A DNA stretch of 6,325 bases. It comes from Chitinophagaceae bacterium. GTDB taxonomy: Bacteria > Bacteroidota > Bacteroidia > Chitinophagales > Chitinophagaceae. The notes under the pieces are model-generated. The model searched no databases, was not told the origin of the DNA, and saw only the letters and a list, made by a program, of their open reading frames with translations. The translations under genes and the position numbers were made by a program. Where the stretch lies: the NCBI GenBank assembly GCA_025455665.1, contig JALOMC010000148.1, positions 1-6,325 on the forward strand, in the 5' to 3' direction. The first letter of the stretch is position 1, and the number at the start of each line of letters is the position of its first letter. Positions 1 to 6,325 of this stretch are shown piece by piece.

Positions 1-1
1 T

Positions 2-1615
2 TACAGCATACACACCGGCCGGCAAGACAGCCTCAGCGGTTCGTTTGTATGGCTGGGCAAAAAAGGCGATGAATTTCCGAACGGAGAAGAAAAATGGGAA
101 CTGACGCTACCGGCAAAATCGGCCACCGCGGATACGGCTACTACTGGTGCCAATAAAGGCGCCGACAAGTCGCCCTGGGGCTTGTTTCTGCTGGCCTTGG
201 CGGCCGGCTTCGCCGCTGTGTTCACGCCCTGCGTGTTTCCGCTCATCCCGGTTACCGTCAGCTTTTTTCTGAAGCGCAGCAAAAGCCGGGCGCAGGGCAT
301 CCGCAATGCCTGGATGTACGCCCTGTCCATCATCGTCATTTACACCGTGCCTACGCTGTTGCTCACGTTCATTTTCGGCGATGGCTTTTTGTACAACCTG
401 AGCACCCACCCCATTACCAACCTGCTGTTTTTTGCCATCTTCATCATTTTCGCCATTTCATTTTTCGGTGCTTTCGAGTTGGAACTGCCCGCATCGTGGG
501 CGGGCAAAACGGATAGCGCCGCCGGCAAAGGAGGCCTCATCGGCATCTTTTTCATGGCGCTTACGCTGGTCATTGTATCGTTTAGCTGCACCGGCCCTAT
601 TGTGGGCACCTTGCTGGGGCAAACCAGTAGCCAGGGCGTGGGCATGGGCCCCGTATTTGGCATGCTGGGTTTTGGCCTGGGGCTGGCCCTGCCGTTTGGC
701 GTGTTTGCCCTTTTCCCCGATATGCTGAAGAGCCTGCCCAAAAGCGGTGGCTGGCTCAATACGGTCAAGGTGTTCTTCGGCTTTTTGGAGCTGGCCCTGG
801 CCATGAAGTTTTTCAGCAATGCCGACCTGGCCTACCACTGGGGCATCCTGAACCGGGAAGTGTTTTTGGCCATCTGGATTGTGCTGTTCATTTTGCTGGG
901 GCTGTACCTGCTGGGCAAGCTCAAGTTTAACCACGATAGCGACCTGCCCCACATCAGCGTACCCCGCCTGTTTTTGGCCATCACATCTTTTAGCCTGGCG
1001 GCCTACATGGTGCCGGGCATGTGGGGCGCCCCGCTTACGCCGCTCAGCGGCATTTTGCCACCGCCCTCTACCCAAAAGTTCAACCTCGACGATCTGCAAT
1101 ACAAAATAGGAACCACGGGGCCTGCCACTACCAGCACCGCACCGGCGCCTAAAAAGTACACCGACAAGTTTCATGTGCCCTTTGGCCTTACCGCCTACTA
1201 CGATATGGAAGAAGGACTGGCCGCTGCCAAACAGCTGAACAAGCCCGTGATGATTGACTTTACCGGCTGGAGCTGCGCCAACTGCCGCAAAATGGAAAAC
1301 GAAGTGTGGAGCCAGCCCGAAGTGCTGAAGAAGCTGCGGGAAGAGTTTGTGCTGGTAAGCCTGTACGTAGACGATAAAACCAAACTACCGGCCGACGAAC
1401 AATACACTAACAAAGCCGGCGATCGCATCACCACCATTGGTGCCAAAAATCTCGATTACGAAATCACCAACTTCAACCTGAACGCCCAGCCGCTGTACAA
1501 GTTTGTAGACCTGCAAGGGCGCCCGCTGAGCGATGTGCAATATGGCTACGACCCCGATGTATCCAAATTCATCGCCCACCTCAATACGGTGCTGGCCGAG
1601 TTTAAAAAGCGATAA
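2..1615 (+). CDS. dsbD: Thiol:disulfide interchange protein DsbD (5'-truncated)
   Basis: This protein passes electrons from cytoplasmic thioredoxin across the inner membrane to periplasmic disulfide reductases and cytochrome c maturation. The frame is open from base 2 (537 codons visible, residue 1 at base 2), so the true start and most of the N-terminal periplasmic domain lie outside the window. Residues 1-55 look like the end of that domain plus a Thr/Ala-rich linker. About eight membrane segments follow (roughly 60-90, 103-126, 138-158, 178-206, 218-241, 253-272, 286-305, 322-342). The two redox cysteines of the membrane domain are Cys77 in FTPCVFP and Cys196 in FSCTGP. A Pro/Thr/Ala-rich linker (about 370-385) leads to a C-terminal thioredoxin-like domain with the CANC active site at Cys425/Cys428 and a probable cis-proline at Pro497. 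Cys196 and Cys425 are about 50 residues further apart than the matching cysteines of E. coli DsbD, because the linker and the start of the thioredoxin domain are longer. The TTG at 182 is internal to the frame and is not the start. A terminator follows the stop. Confidence 0.93.
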   Translation, partial: YSIHTGRQDSLSGSFVWLGKKGDEFPNGEEKWELTLPAKSATADTATTGANKGADKSPWGLFLLALAAGFAAVFTPCVFPLIPVTVSFFLKRSKSRAQGIRNAWMYALSIIVIYTVPTLLLTFIFGDGFLYNLSTHPITNLLFFAIFIIFAISFFGAFELELPASWAGKTDSAAGKGGLIGIFFMALTLVIVSFSCTGPIVGTLLGQTSSQGVGMGPVFGMLGFGLGLALPFGVFALFPDMLKSLPKSGGWLNTVKVFFGFLELALAMKFFSNADLAYHWGILNREVFLAIWIVLFILLGLYLLGKLKFNHDSDLPHISVPRLFLAITSFSLAAYMVPGMWGAPLTPLSGILPPPSTQKFNLDDLQYKIGTTGPATTSTAPAPKKYTDKFHVPFGLTAYYDMEEGLAAAKQLNKPVMIDFTGWSCANCRKMENEVWSQPEVLKKLREEFVLVSLYVDDKTKLPADEQYTNKAGDRITTIGAKNLDYEITNFNLNAQPLYKFVDLQGRPLSDVQYGYDPDVSKFIAHLNTVLAEFKKR

Positions 1616-1620
1616 AAAAG

Positions 1621-1654
1621 AAAAACGCCATCCCAAACCGGGTGGCGCTTTTTC
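1621..1654 (+). terminator. Rho-independent terminator of dsbD
   Basis: The stem pairs 1626-1633 (CGCCATCC) with 1640-1647 (GGGTGGCG), with one G-U pair and the six-base loop CAAACC. It is preceded by A5 and followed by C then T5 at 1649-1653. It lies directly after the dsbD stop codon. The A-tract upstream means it could also act on the minus strand, but the dsbD side is the natural assignment. Confidence 0.85.
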
Positions 1655-1663
1655 TTAAGTTGG

Positions 1664-1749
1664 TTGTCACTCTGCAATAGCCGTCCGCTTTCATCAATTA
1701 TGGCAGGCGAATCGTGAGGCCTTTAGCAGTAGGAACCACAGAGTGACAA
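1664..1749. repeat. 86-bp unit bounded by a perfect 11-bp inverted repeat
   Basis: TTGTCACTCTG at 1664-1674 is the exact reverse complement of CAGAGTGACAA at 1739-1749, with 64 bases between. A weaker inner stem can form between 1682-1688 (CGTCCGC) and 1703-1709 (GCAGGCG), with one mismatch and one G-U pair. The unit sits between the two convergent terminators, in DNA with no gene. It could be a REP/MITE-like non-autonomous repeat, a structured RNA, or an isolated palindrome. No target-site duplication is visible at its edges. The repeat itself is certain but its nature is unknown. Confidence 0.5.
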
Positions 1750-1889
1750 TTATGTAAATGCCTGTGGCAGCTCTATTTTTTTCGATGCTCAAATATACAG
1801 ACCGGGGGGCGCCGCACTGCTGTTAATTGTACCCACGCTTATAAGGATTGTTTATATTTTTTGGCAGTACAACATTTGCTTAACGCTAT

Positions 1890-1922
1890 AAAAAAAGCGC
1901 AGCACCGAGGCTCCGCTTTTTT
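1890..1922 (-). terminator. Rho-independent terminator of the sigma factor gene
   Basis: A6-GCG-C-AGC at 1891-1903 pairs with GCT-C-CGC-T6 at 1910-1922, with one C/C mismatch and the loop ACCGAG. Read on the minus strand it lies about 20 bases past the sigma gene stop and ends in a T-tract. The stem is nearly symmetric, with A- and T-tracts on both sides, so it may also stop plus-strand transcripts that pass the dsbD terminator. Confidence 0.85.
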
Positions 1923-1944
1923 GTTGAGTACCGATGTCGATCAA

Positions 1945-2526
1945 CTACAAACTAATCTGTTTTTCAGTCATCATTTTGCGCAGATTGATGAGGCCATAGC
2001 GCATACGCCCCAGCGCTGTATTGATGCTGCAATTGGTAAGGTCGGCTATTTCTTTAAAGCTGAGATTGCCATAGTGGCGCAGCACAATCACCTCCTTCTG
2101 CTCGGCCGGCAGCTGATCCAGCATGCGCTGCACCCGATCGTGGCTTTGGCGCCGCATCATTTTATGCTCGGCTGTATCGTCGCCCAGGTGCAGCCACTCA
2201 AATACGTCTTTGCCTTCGGCATTTATGATGGCCGGCGAACGCTTCACCCGCCGGAAATGATCGACACACAAATTATGTGCAATGCGCATGGCCCAGCTCA
2301 AAAACTTGCCCTCGTCATTGTACCGGTTGTTGCGGATGGTATCAATGATTTTGATAAACACATCCTGGAACAAATCCTCGGCGAGGTACTTGTCCTTTAC
2401 CAGAAAAAAGATGGAGGTGTAAATGCGGTCTTTGTACCGGCCAATCAGTTCTTCCAACGCGGCGGTATCGCCGGTGGAATAGCCAAGAATCAGTTGCGAA
2501 TCTGTCCGCTGCGCATACGGTAGCAT
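1945..2526 (-). CDS. ECF-type RNA polymerase sigma factor (sigma-70 family)
   Basis: This 193-residue protein should bind core RNA polymerase and direct it to a specific promoter set. Its length and two-domain build are typical of extracytoplasmic function sigma factors. Region 2 spans about residues 24-93, with AEDLFQDVFIKI at 49-60 (core binding) and GKFLSWAMRIAHNLCVDHFRR at about 73-93 (the -10 recognition helix region). A linker of about 40 residues follows. Region 4 spans about 133-186, with LPAEQKEVIVLRHY and the helix-turn-helix LSFKEIADLTNCSINTALGR at 155-174. There is no region 1.1 or 3 and no C-terminal extension. The ATG is preceded by AAAAGGGGAAGAAT on the coding strand, a usable purine-rich ribosome site, and no longer in-frame start looks better. 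No anti-sigma gene lies beside it: downstream is convergent dsbD and upstream is divergent uvrA. The regulon cannot be told from the sequence. Confidence 0.92.
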   Translation of the reverse strand: MLPYAQRTDSQLILGYSTGDTAALEELIGRYKDRIYTSIFFLVKDKYLAEDLFQDVFIKIIDTIRNNRYNDEGKFLSWAMRIAHNLCVDHFRRVKRSPAIINAEGKDVFEWLHLGDDTAEHKMMRRQSHDRVQRMLDQLPAEQKEVIVLRHYGNLSFKEIADLTNCSINTALGRMRYGLINLRKMMTEKQISL

Positions 2527-2791
2527 ATTCTTCCCCTTTTAAAAATGATGAACAATCAAGATGATAGTCGAAGGAGTAGAAATGGCTACGATAGGCGATT
2601 GGCTTTTTTAATTAACGATTCAAAGTAGGTGATGCCGCTACAGGCGCTGCTTTTTTCGCTGCAAAAAATATGCTAAAACAAAAAAAATGGCCTGTGTGTT
2701 AGCATTACCTTCGGCAGCCCCACCCGCTGTCACGGTTTATTGTTGGACCACCAATTAAGAGCAAGCTAAGGCAATTCTTAGAAAAACTGGC
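2527..2791. promoter_or_regulatory. Divergent intergenic region between sigma gene and uvrA
   Basis: This 265-base region must carry the promoters for both the minus-strand sigma gene and the plus-strand uvrA. I could not find a clean Bacteroidota promoter (TTTG at -33 with TAnnTTTG at -7) for either gene; only near-matches exist. It contains the imperfect inverted repeat at 2670-2705, a T6/A6 palindrome at 2651-2668 and a small CTAAG/CTTAG hairpin at 2766-2781 just before uvrA. It has no protein-like ORF longer than about 30 codons. Confidence 0.55.
2670..2705. repeat. Imperfect 11-bp inverted repeat in the uvrA leader
   Basis: ATGCTAAAACA at 2670-2680 matches the reverse complement of TGTGTTAGCAT at 2695-2705 in 10 of 11 positions, with 14 bases between, half of them A. 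It ends 86 bases before the uvrA start. It could be an operator for a dimeric regulator or an RNA hairpin in the leader. No known operator consensus is recognised. Confidence 0.4.
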
Positions 2792-5617
2792 ATGAAAGCA
2801 CCAAAAACTGCAGAAAAACCCCAAAAATCTGCTGATAATACCCCGGCCGACCACATTTTCATCAAAGGTGCCCGCACCCACAATCTTAAAAATATTGATG
2901 TAGCCATCCCCAGAAATAAATTGGTGGTGGTAACCGGTGTGAGCGGCTCCGGCAAGTCCAGCCTCACCATTGATACCCTGTTTGCCGAAGGCCAGCGCCG
3001 CTATGCCGAAAGCCTGAGCGCCTATGCCCGCCAGTTTATGCAGCGCATGAACAAGCCCGATGTAGACTACATCAAAGGCCTCTGCCCCGCCATTGCCATT
3101 GAGCAAAAAGTAATTACCCGCACCCCCCGCAGCACGGTGGGCAGCATGACCGAGATATACGACTACCTGCGCCTGCTGTATGCCCGCATTGGCCACACCA
3201 TTTCGCCCATTAGCGGCCGCGAAGTGAAAAAAGACGACGTGACCGATGTGCTGCGCAGCATACAGCAGCTGGCCGAAGGCGATAAAGTGCTGCTGCTGGT
3301 GCCCTTTAAAAAACACGCCAACCGCAACACCCGCGAAGAGCTGAATATTTTGCTGCAAAAAGGCTTTACCCGGGTGTACGCCGCCGCCGATACCCTGCGC
3401 ATAGAAGACCTGCTGGAAGACGAACAGGCCCTGGCCGATTTTGAAAAGAAACACACGGCCAAAAAGCCTGCCTTTGTGCTGGTCGATCGCCTGGTCATTC
3501 GCCCGTTTGATGAAGACGACCTGCACCGCATCAGCGACTCGGTAGATACCGCCTTTTATGAAGGCGAAGGCAGCTGCAGCCTGGAGGTAAACGGCCAGCA
3601 GCTGCTGCACTTCAGCAACCGGTTTGAGCTGGATGGGATGCAGTTTGAAGAGCCGGTGCCCAACCTGTTTTCGTTCAACAACCCCTACGGCGCCTGCCCC
3701 GTGTGCGAAGGCTTTGGCCAGGTGCTGGGCATAGACCCCGACCTGGTAATACCCGACAAGCGCCTGAGCGTGTACGAAGGCGCCATAGCGCCCTGGCGAG
3801 GCGAAAAGCTGGGCGAGTGGAACAATGCCCTCATCCGGGCCGCCGGCCGGTTCAAGTTTCCCATTCACAAGCCCATACACGACCTGACCGAGGCGCAGCA
3901 ACAACTGCTGTGGACCGGCAACGAATACTTTGATGGCCTGAATGCCTTTTTTAAAGAAGTAGAACAAAACCTGTACAAGGTGCAGTACCGCGTACTGCTG
4001 AGCCGCTACCGTGGCCGCACCACCTGCCACGAATGCGGCGGCTACCGCCTGCGCAAAGAAGCCCTGTACGTGCAGATAGGCGGCCGGCACATAGGCCAGC
4101 TGTGCGAGTGGCCCATCAAAGACCTGAAACAATGGTTTGAACAACTGCAGCTGACCGACTACGACCGCGAAGTAGGCAAGCGCCTGCTGCTGGAAATAGA
4201 CCTGCGCCTGCAAACCATGCTGGATGTGGGCCTGGGCTACCTCACCCTCAACCGCCTGGCCAATAGCCTGAGCGGCGGCGAAAGCCAGCGCATCCAGCTC
4301 ACCCGATCGCTGGGTAGCAACCTCACCAACTCGCTGTACATACTGGACGAACCCAGCATAGGCCTGCACAGCCGCGATACCGAACGCCTGATAAAAGTGC
4401 TGAAGCACCTGCGTGACCTGGGCAATACCGTGGTGGTAGTGGAGCACGACGAAATGATGATGCGGGAGGCCGACTACATTATAGACATGGGCCCCCTGGC
4501 CAGCCACATGGGCGGGCAGGTGGTAGCCGCCGGCAACTATGCCCAGCTCACCGCCAACCCCGCCAGCCTCACCGGACAGTACCTCACCGGCAGCCGCCAG
4601 ATTACGGGAGCAGCCAAGCCGCACAAATCCAGCAAAAGCATTACCGTGCGTGGCGCCCGCCAAAACAACCTGAAGAATATCGACGTCAGTTTTCCGCTGG
4701 GGGTGCTGACGGTGGTAAGCGGCGTAAGCGGCAGCGGCAAAACCACGCTGGTAAAGCAGATACTGTACCCGGCGCTGCAAAAAATAAAAGGCGAGTACGG
4801 CGATAAAGTGGGCGCCCACAAACTCATAGAGGGCGATATAGACCACATTACCGCCATTGAAATGGTGGACCAAAACCCCATTGGCAAAAGCAGCCGCAGC
4901 AACCCCGTGACTTATGTAAAAGCCTGGGACCCCATCCGCGACCTGTATGCGGCGCAGGCCCTCAGCAAAATACGCGGCTTTCAGCCCAAGCACTTCAGCT
5001 TTAATGTAGATGGCGGCCGCTGCGATACCTGCAAGGGCGAAGGCGAACAGATTGTAGAAATGCAGTTTTTGGCCGATGTACACCTGACCTGCGAAAGCTG
5101 CAAAGGCAAGCGTTTTAAAGACGAAGTGCTGGAAGTAACCTACCAGGAAAAAAGCATTTTTGATGTGCTGGACATGAGCGTGGACGAAGCCATCGAATTT
5201 TTTAAAGACCAGAAAGCGGTGCTGGCCGCCATCCAACCCCTGAGCGATGTGGGCCTGGGCTACGTAAAGCTGGGCCAAAGCAGCGATACCCTGAGCGGTG
5301 GCGAAGCCCAGCGGGTAAAACTGGCCAGCTTTTTGGGCAAAGGCAAAAGCGCCGGCCATGTCCTTTTTATTTTTGATGAGCCCACCACAGGCCTGCATTT
5401 TCACGATATCCAAAAACTGCTCAACTCCTTTAATGCCCTGATAGCGCAGGGCCACAGCATACTGGTGATAGAGCACAATACCGATGTGATAAAGCATGCC
5501 GACTGGCTGATAGAGCTGGGCCCCGAAGCCGGCGATGGCGGTGGGCAGCTGGTATATGCCGGCCCGCCCGCAGGCCTTAAAAAAGTGAAAGAAAGCTACA
5601 CCGCCCGTTTTTTGTAA
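2792..5617 (+). CDS. uvrA: Excinuclease ABC subunit A (UvrA)
   Basis: UvrA is the cytoplasmic ATPase dimer that finds bulky DNA lesions and loads UvrB in nucleotide excision repair. The 941 residues match the family length. Two ABC ATPase modules are complete. Module one has Walker A at 49-57 (GVSGSGKSS, Lys55), signature LSGGESQR at 493-500 and Walker B ending Asp519-Glu520. Module two has Walker A with Lys650, signature LSGGEAQR at 834-841, Walker B ending Asp862-Glu863 and the switch histidine His895. The UvrB-binding region should lie at about 128-245. The C-terminal zinc module is intact (Cys744, 747, 767, 770), and a central CxxC is present (Cys412, 415). The N-terminal zinc module keeps only Cys302/305; the positions of its first CxxC hold Phe278 and Asp281. 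The ATG at 2792 gives the expected N-terminus; the bases before it are A-rich with no Shine-Dalgarno. Ile codon ATA is unusually common (about 24 of 57). An acyltransferase gene begins 36 bases after the stop. Confidence 0.97.
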   Translation: MKAPKTAEKPQKSADNTPADHIFIKGARTHNLKNIDVAIPRNKLVVVTGVSGSGKSSLTIDTLFAEGQRRYAESLSAYARQFMQRMNKPDVDYIKGLCPAIAIEQKVITRTPRSTVGSMTEIYDYLRLLYARIGHTISPISGREVKKDDVTDVLRSIQQLAEGDKVLLLVPFKKHANRNTREELNILLQKGFTRVYAAADTLRIEDLLEDEQALADFEKKHTAKKPAFVLVDRLVIRPFDEDDLHRISDSVDTAFYEGEGSCSLEVNGQQLLHFSNRFELDGMQFEEPVPNLFSFNNPYGACPVCEGFGQVLGIDPDLVIPDKRLSVYEGAIAPWRGEKLGEWNNALIRAAGRFKFPIHKPIHDLTEAQQQLLWTGNEYFDGLNAFFKEVEQNLYKVQYRVLLSRYRGRTTCHECGGYRLRKEALYVQIGGRHIGQLCEWPIKDLKQWFEQLQLTDYDREVGKRLLLEIDLRLQTMLDVGLGYLTLNRLANSLSGGESQRIQLTRSLGSNLTNSLYILDEPSIGLHSRDTERLIKVLKHLRDLGNTVVVVEHDEMMMREADYIIDMGPLASHMGGQVVAAGNYAQLTANPASLTGQYLTGSRQITGAAKPHKSSKSITVRGARQNNLKNIDVSFPLGVLTVVSGVSGSGKTTLVKQILYPALQKIKGEYGDKVGAHKLIEGDIDHITAIEMVDQNPIGKSSRSNPVTYVKAWDPIRDLYAAQALSKIRGFQPKHFSFNVDGGRCDTCKGEGEQIVEMQFLADVHLTCESCKGKRFKDEVLEVTYQEKSIFDVLDMSVDEAIEFFKDQKAVLAAIQPLSDVGLGYVKLGQSSDTLSGGEAQRVKLASFLGKGKSAGHVLFIFDEPTTGLHFHDIQKLLNSFNALIAQGHSILVIEHNTDVIKHADWLIELGPEAGDGGGQLVYAGPPAGLKKVKESYTARFL

Positions 5618-5653
5618 GGGCCGTATCCTTGCTGCTCATTACTCCCCTATTGC

Positions 5654-6325
5654 ATGCGCTATTTCAAACAGCTGGATGGCCTACGGATGCTGGCCGTGGC
5701 GCTGGTGCTGCTGCACCACTTTGCGCCGCACATAGGCCATGCCATAGCAGCCGGCTACCTCGGTGTCGAGCTGTTTTTTGTACTCAGCGGTTTTCTCATT
5801 ACCCGCATACTATATCAGGCCCGTGGCAGCATGGGCAGCATCTACCGCCAGTTTGTGGGCAGGCGGGCCCTGCGCATTTTTCCCATTTACTACCTCGTAT
5901 TCATCGTGCTGCTGCTGGCCGGCGAGCCCTCGGCACGGCAGTACTGGCTGCCGCTGGTCAGCTATACGTTCAACTATACCATGGCCGCCCGGCAGCTCAG
6001 CGGCATTCCTTTCATTCATACCTGGTCGCTGTGTGTAGAGGAGCAGTTTTACCTGCTGTGGCCCTTCATCATAGTAGCCCTGCGTAGCCGCTACCGCCTG
6101 CTGCTGGCCGTGCTGGCCGCCATAGTGCTGGCGGGCTGGGCCCAAATGCTGTTCAACGTGGTGCCCATGCGGCCCGGCTTTACCGCTTATGGCCTTTTTC
6201 CGCGGGCCTACGCACTGGCCCTGGGTGGCCTGGCAGCCCTGCTATGCCAGCGCCATGCTCAGCCCGCCCGCTGGCTGCAGGCCGGCTGGCCCGAGCTACC
6301 CAGCCTGGCCCTGTTGGGCGCTGTG
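5654..6325 (+). CDS. Acyltransferase 3 family (OafA/YrhL-like) membrane protein, 3'-truncated
   Basis: Members of this family are multi-pass inner-membrane proteins that O-acylate sugars of lipopolysaccharide, exopolysaccharide or other envelope molecules; the substrate here is unknown. The frame runs to the window edge, so 224 residues are visible of a family that is usually about 350-650 long. Family hallmarks are in order: LDGLRMLAV at 7-15 followed by the paired histidines His21-His22, the GYLGVELFFVLSGFLIT stretch at 34-50, the basic RRALRIFPIYY motif at 70-80, and HTWSLCVEEQFYLLWP at 122-137 with Glu129-Glu130. Hydrophobic segments cover about 11-27, 36-54, 78-90, 132-144 and 149-163. 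The ATG at 5654 is the first start after the uvrA stop in this frame and begins the conserved N-terminus directly; no Shine-Dalgarno is visible. It lies 36 bases after uvrA with no terminator between, so co-transcription is likely. Whether a C-terminal SGNH domain exists cannot be seen. Confidence 0.93.
   Translation, partial: MRYFKQLDGLRMLAVALVLLHHFAPHIGHAIAAGYLGVELFFVLSGFLITRILYQARGSMGSIYRQFVGRRALRIFPIYYLVFIVLLLAGEPSARQYWLPLVSYTFNYTMAARQLSGIPFIHTWSLCVEEQFYLLWPFIIVALRSRYRLLLAVLAAIVLAGWAQMLFNVVPMRPGFTAYGLFPRAYALALGGLAALLCQRHAQPARWLQAGWPELPSLALLGAV

Larger units (their letters stand above)
1616..1944. other. Convergent gene-free region between dsbD and the sigma gene
   Basis: This stretch separates two genes whose 3' ends face each other. 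It holds a terminator next to each gene and, between them, the inverted-repeat unit at 1664-1749. The rest (about 1750-1889) is AT-rich in parts and contains a run of G and GCGCC near 1804-1813. I see no tRNA, no open frame with protein-like character and no convincing promoter in it. Confidence 0.7.

Noticed and set aside
182..184. TTG at 182 as the start of the dsbD-type gene.
   Set aside because: The frame is open without a stop back to base 2 and encodes the end of the N-terminal periplasmic domain. Starting at 182 would begin inside the first membrane segment.
458..1174. A 238-codon minus-strand frame inside dsbD.
   Set aside because: It is antisense to the well-supported membrane domain of DsbD, has no recognisable domain and has no upstream signals.
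1759..1778. TGCC-TGT-GGCA small hairpin followed by T7, as a third terminator.
   Set aside because: The stem is only four base pairs and the T-tract is separated from it by several bases. Two better terminators flank the region.
1861..2523. A 220-codon plus-strand frame opposite the sigma factor.
   Set aside because: The minus-strand frame has clear sigma region 2 and region 4 motifs, a ribosome site and a terminator. The plus-strand product has no family character and begins with a non-ATG codon ahead of the sigma terminator.
2645..2668. CGCTGC repeated at 2645-2650 and 2657-2662, with a T6/A6 palindrome around the second copy.
   Set aside because: It is very short and low in complexity, and easily explained by chance in an AT-rich intergenic stretch.
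2600..2791. Possible Bacteroidota promoters, such as TATTGTTG near 2738 on the plus strand and TACTTTG near 2622-2628 on the minus strand.
   Set aside because: Each differs from TAnnTTTG by a base or in spacing, and neither has a TTTG at the proper distance upstream.
2705..5497. A 930-codon open frame on the minus strand, almost fully antisense to uvrA.
   Set aside because: It uses the same triplet register as uvrA, so its stops would need TTA, CTA or TCA codons in uvrA. The gene writes Leu as CTG/CTC and Ser as AGC, so no stops arise. The translation has no recognisable domain and is full of Ala, Gln, Val and Gly, as expected of a codon-bias shadow.
5629..6087. A 152-codon plus-strand frame after uvrA.
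   Set aside because: It is out of frame with the acyltransferase reading that starts at 5654, which shows the full set of acyltransferase-3 motifs in order. The 152-codon product is Ala/His/Pro-rich without domains.

Overview
The window looks like chromosomal housekeeping DNA from a member of the Bacteroidota. A Chitinophagaceae-like host is my inference from the moderately GC-rich composition with CTG/AGC-biased codons, the Bacteroidota style of the DsbD and UvrA proteins, and the general lack of strong Shine-Dalgarno sequences. No sequence search could be run, so the taxonomy is tentative.

Layout. (1) Positions 2-1615, plus strand: the 3' part of a dsbD-type gene for a transmembrane thiol:disulfide interchange protein, cut by the left edge. 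It is followed by a rho-independent terminator. (2) Positions 1616-1944: a gene-free convergent region with a terminator at each end. Between them lies an 86-bp unit bounded by a perfect 11-bp inverted repeat. (3) Positions 1945-2526, minus strand: an ECF-type RNA polymerase sigma factor with no anti-sigma gene beside it. (4) Positions 2527-2791: a divergent region between the sigma gene and uvrA, holding an imperfect inverted repeat and a very short possible leader ORF. (5) Positions 2792-5617, plus strand: a full-length uvrA. (6) Positions 5654-6325, plus strand: the N-terminal part of an acyltransferase-3 (OafA/YrhL-like) membrane protein, cut by the right edge and probably co-transcribed with uvrA.

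The genes do not form one obvious pathway. DsbD moves reductant across the inner membrane, the sigma factor redirects transcription to an unknown regulon, UvrA recognises damage in nucleotide excision repair, and the acyltransferase probably modifies an envelope glycan or lipid. I see no defence system, CRISPR array, insertion sequence or RNA gene.

The points most worth a second look are the UvrA zinc module lacking its first cysteine pair, the inverted-repeat-bounded element at 1664-1749, and a sharp change in isoleucine codon use between dsbD/sigma and uvrA/acyltransferase. None of these amounts to a clear new system.
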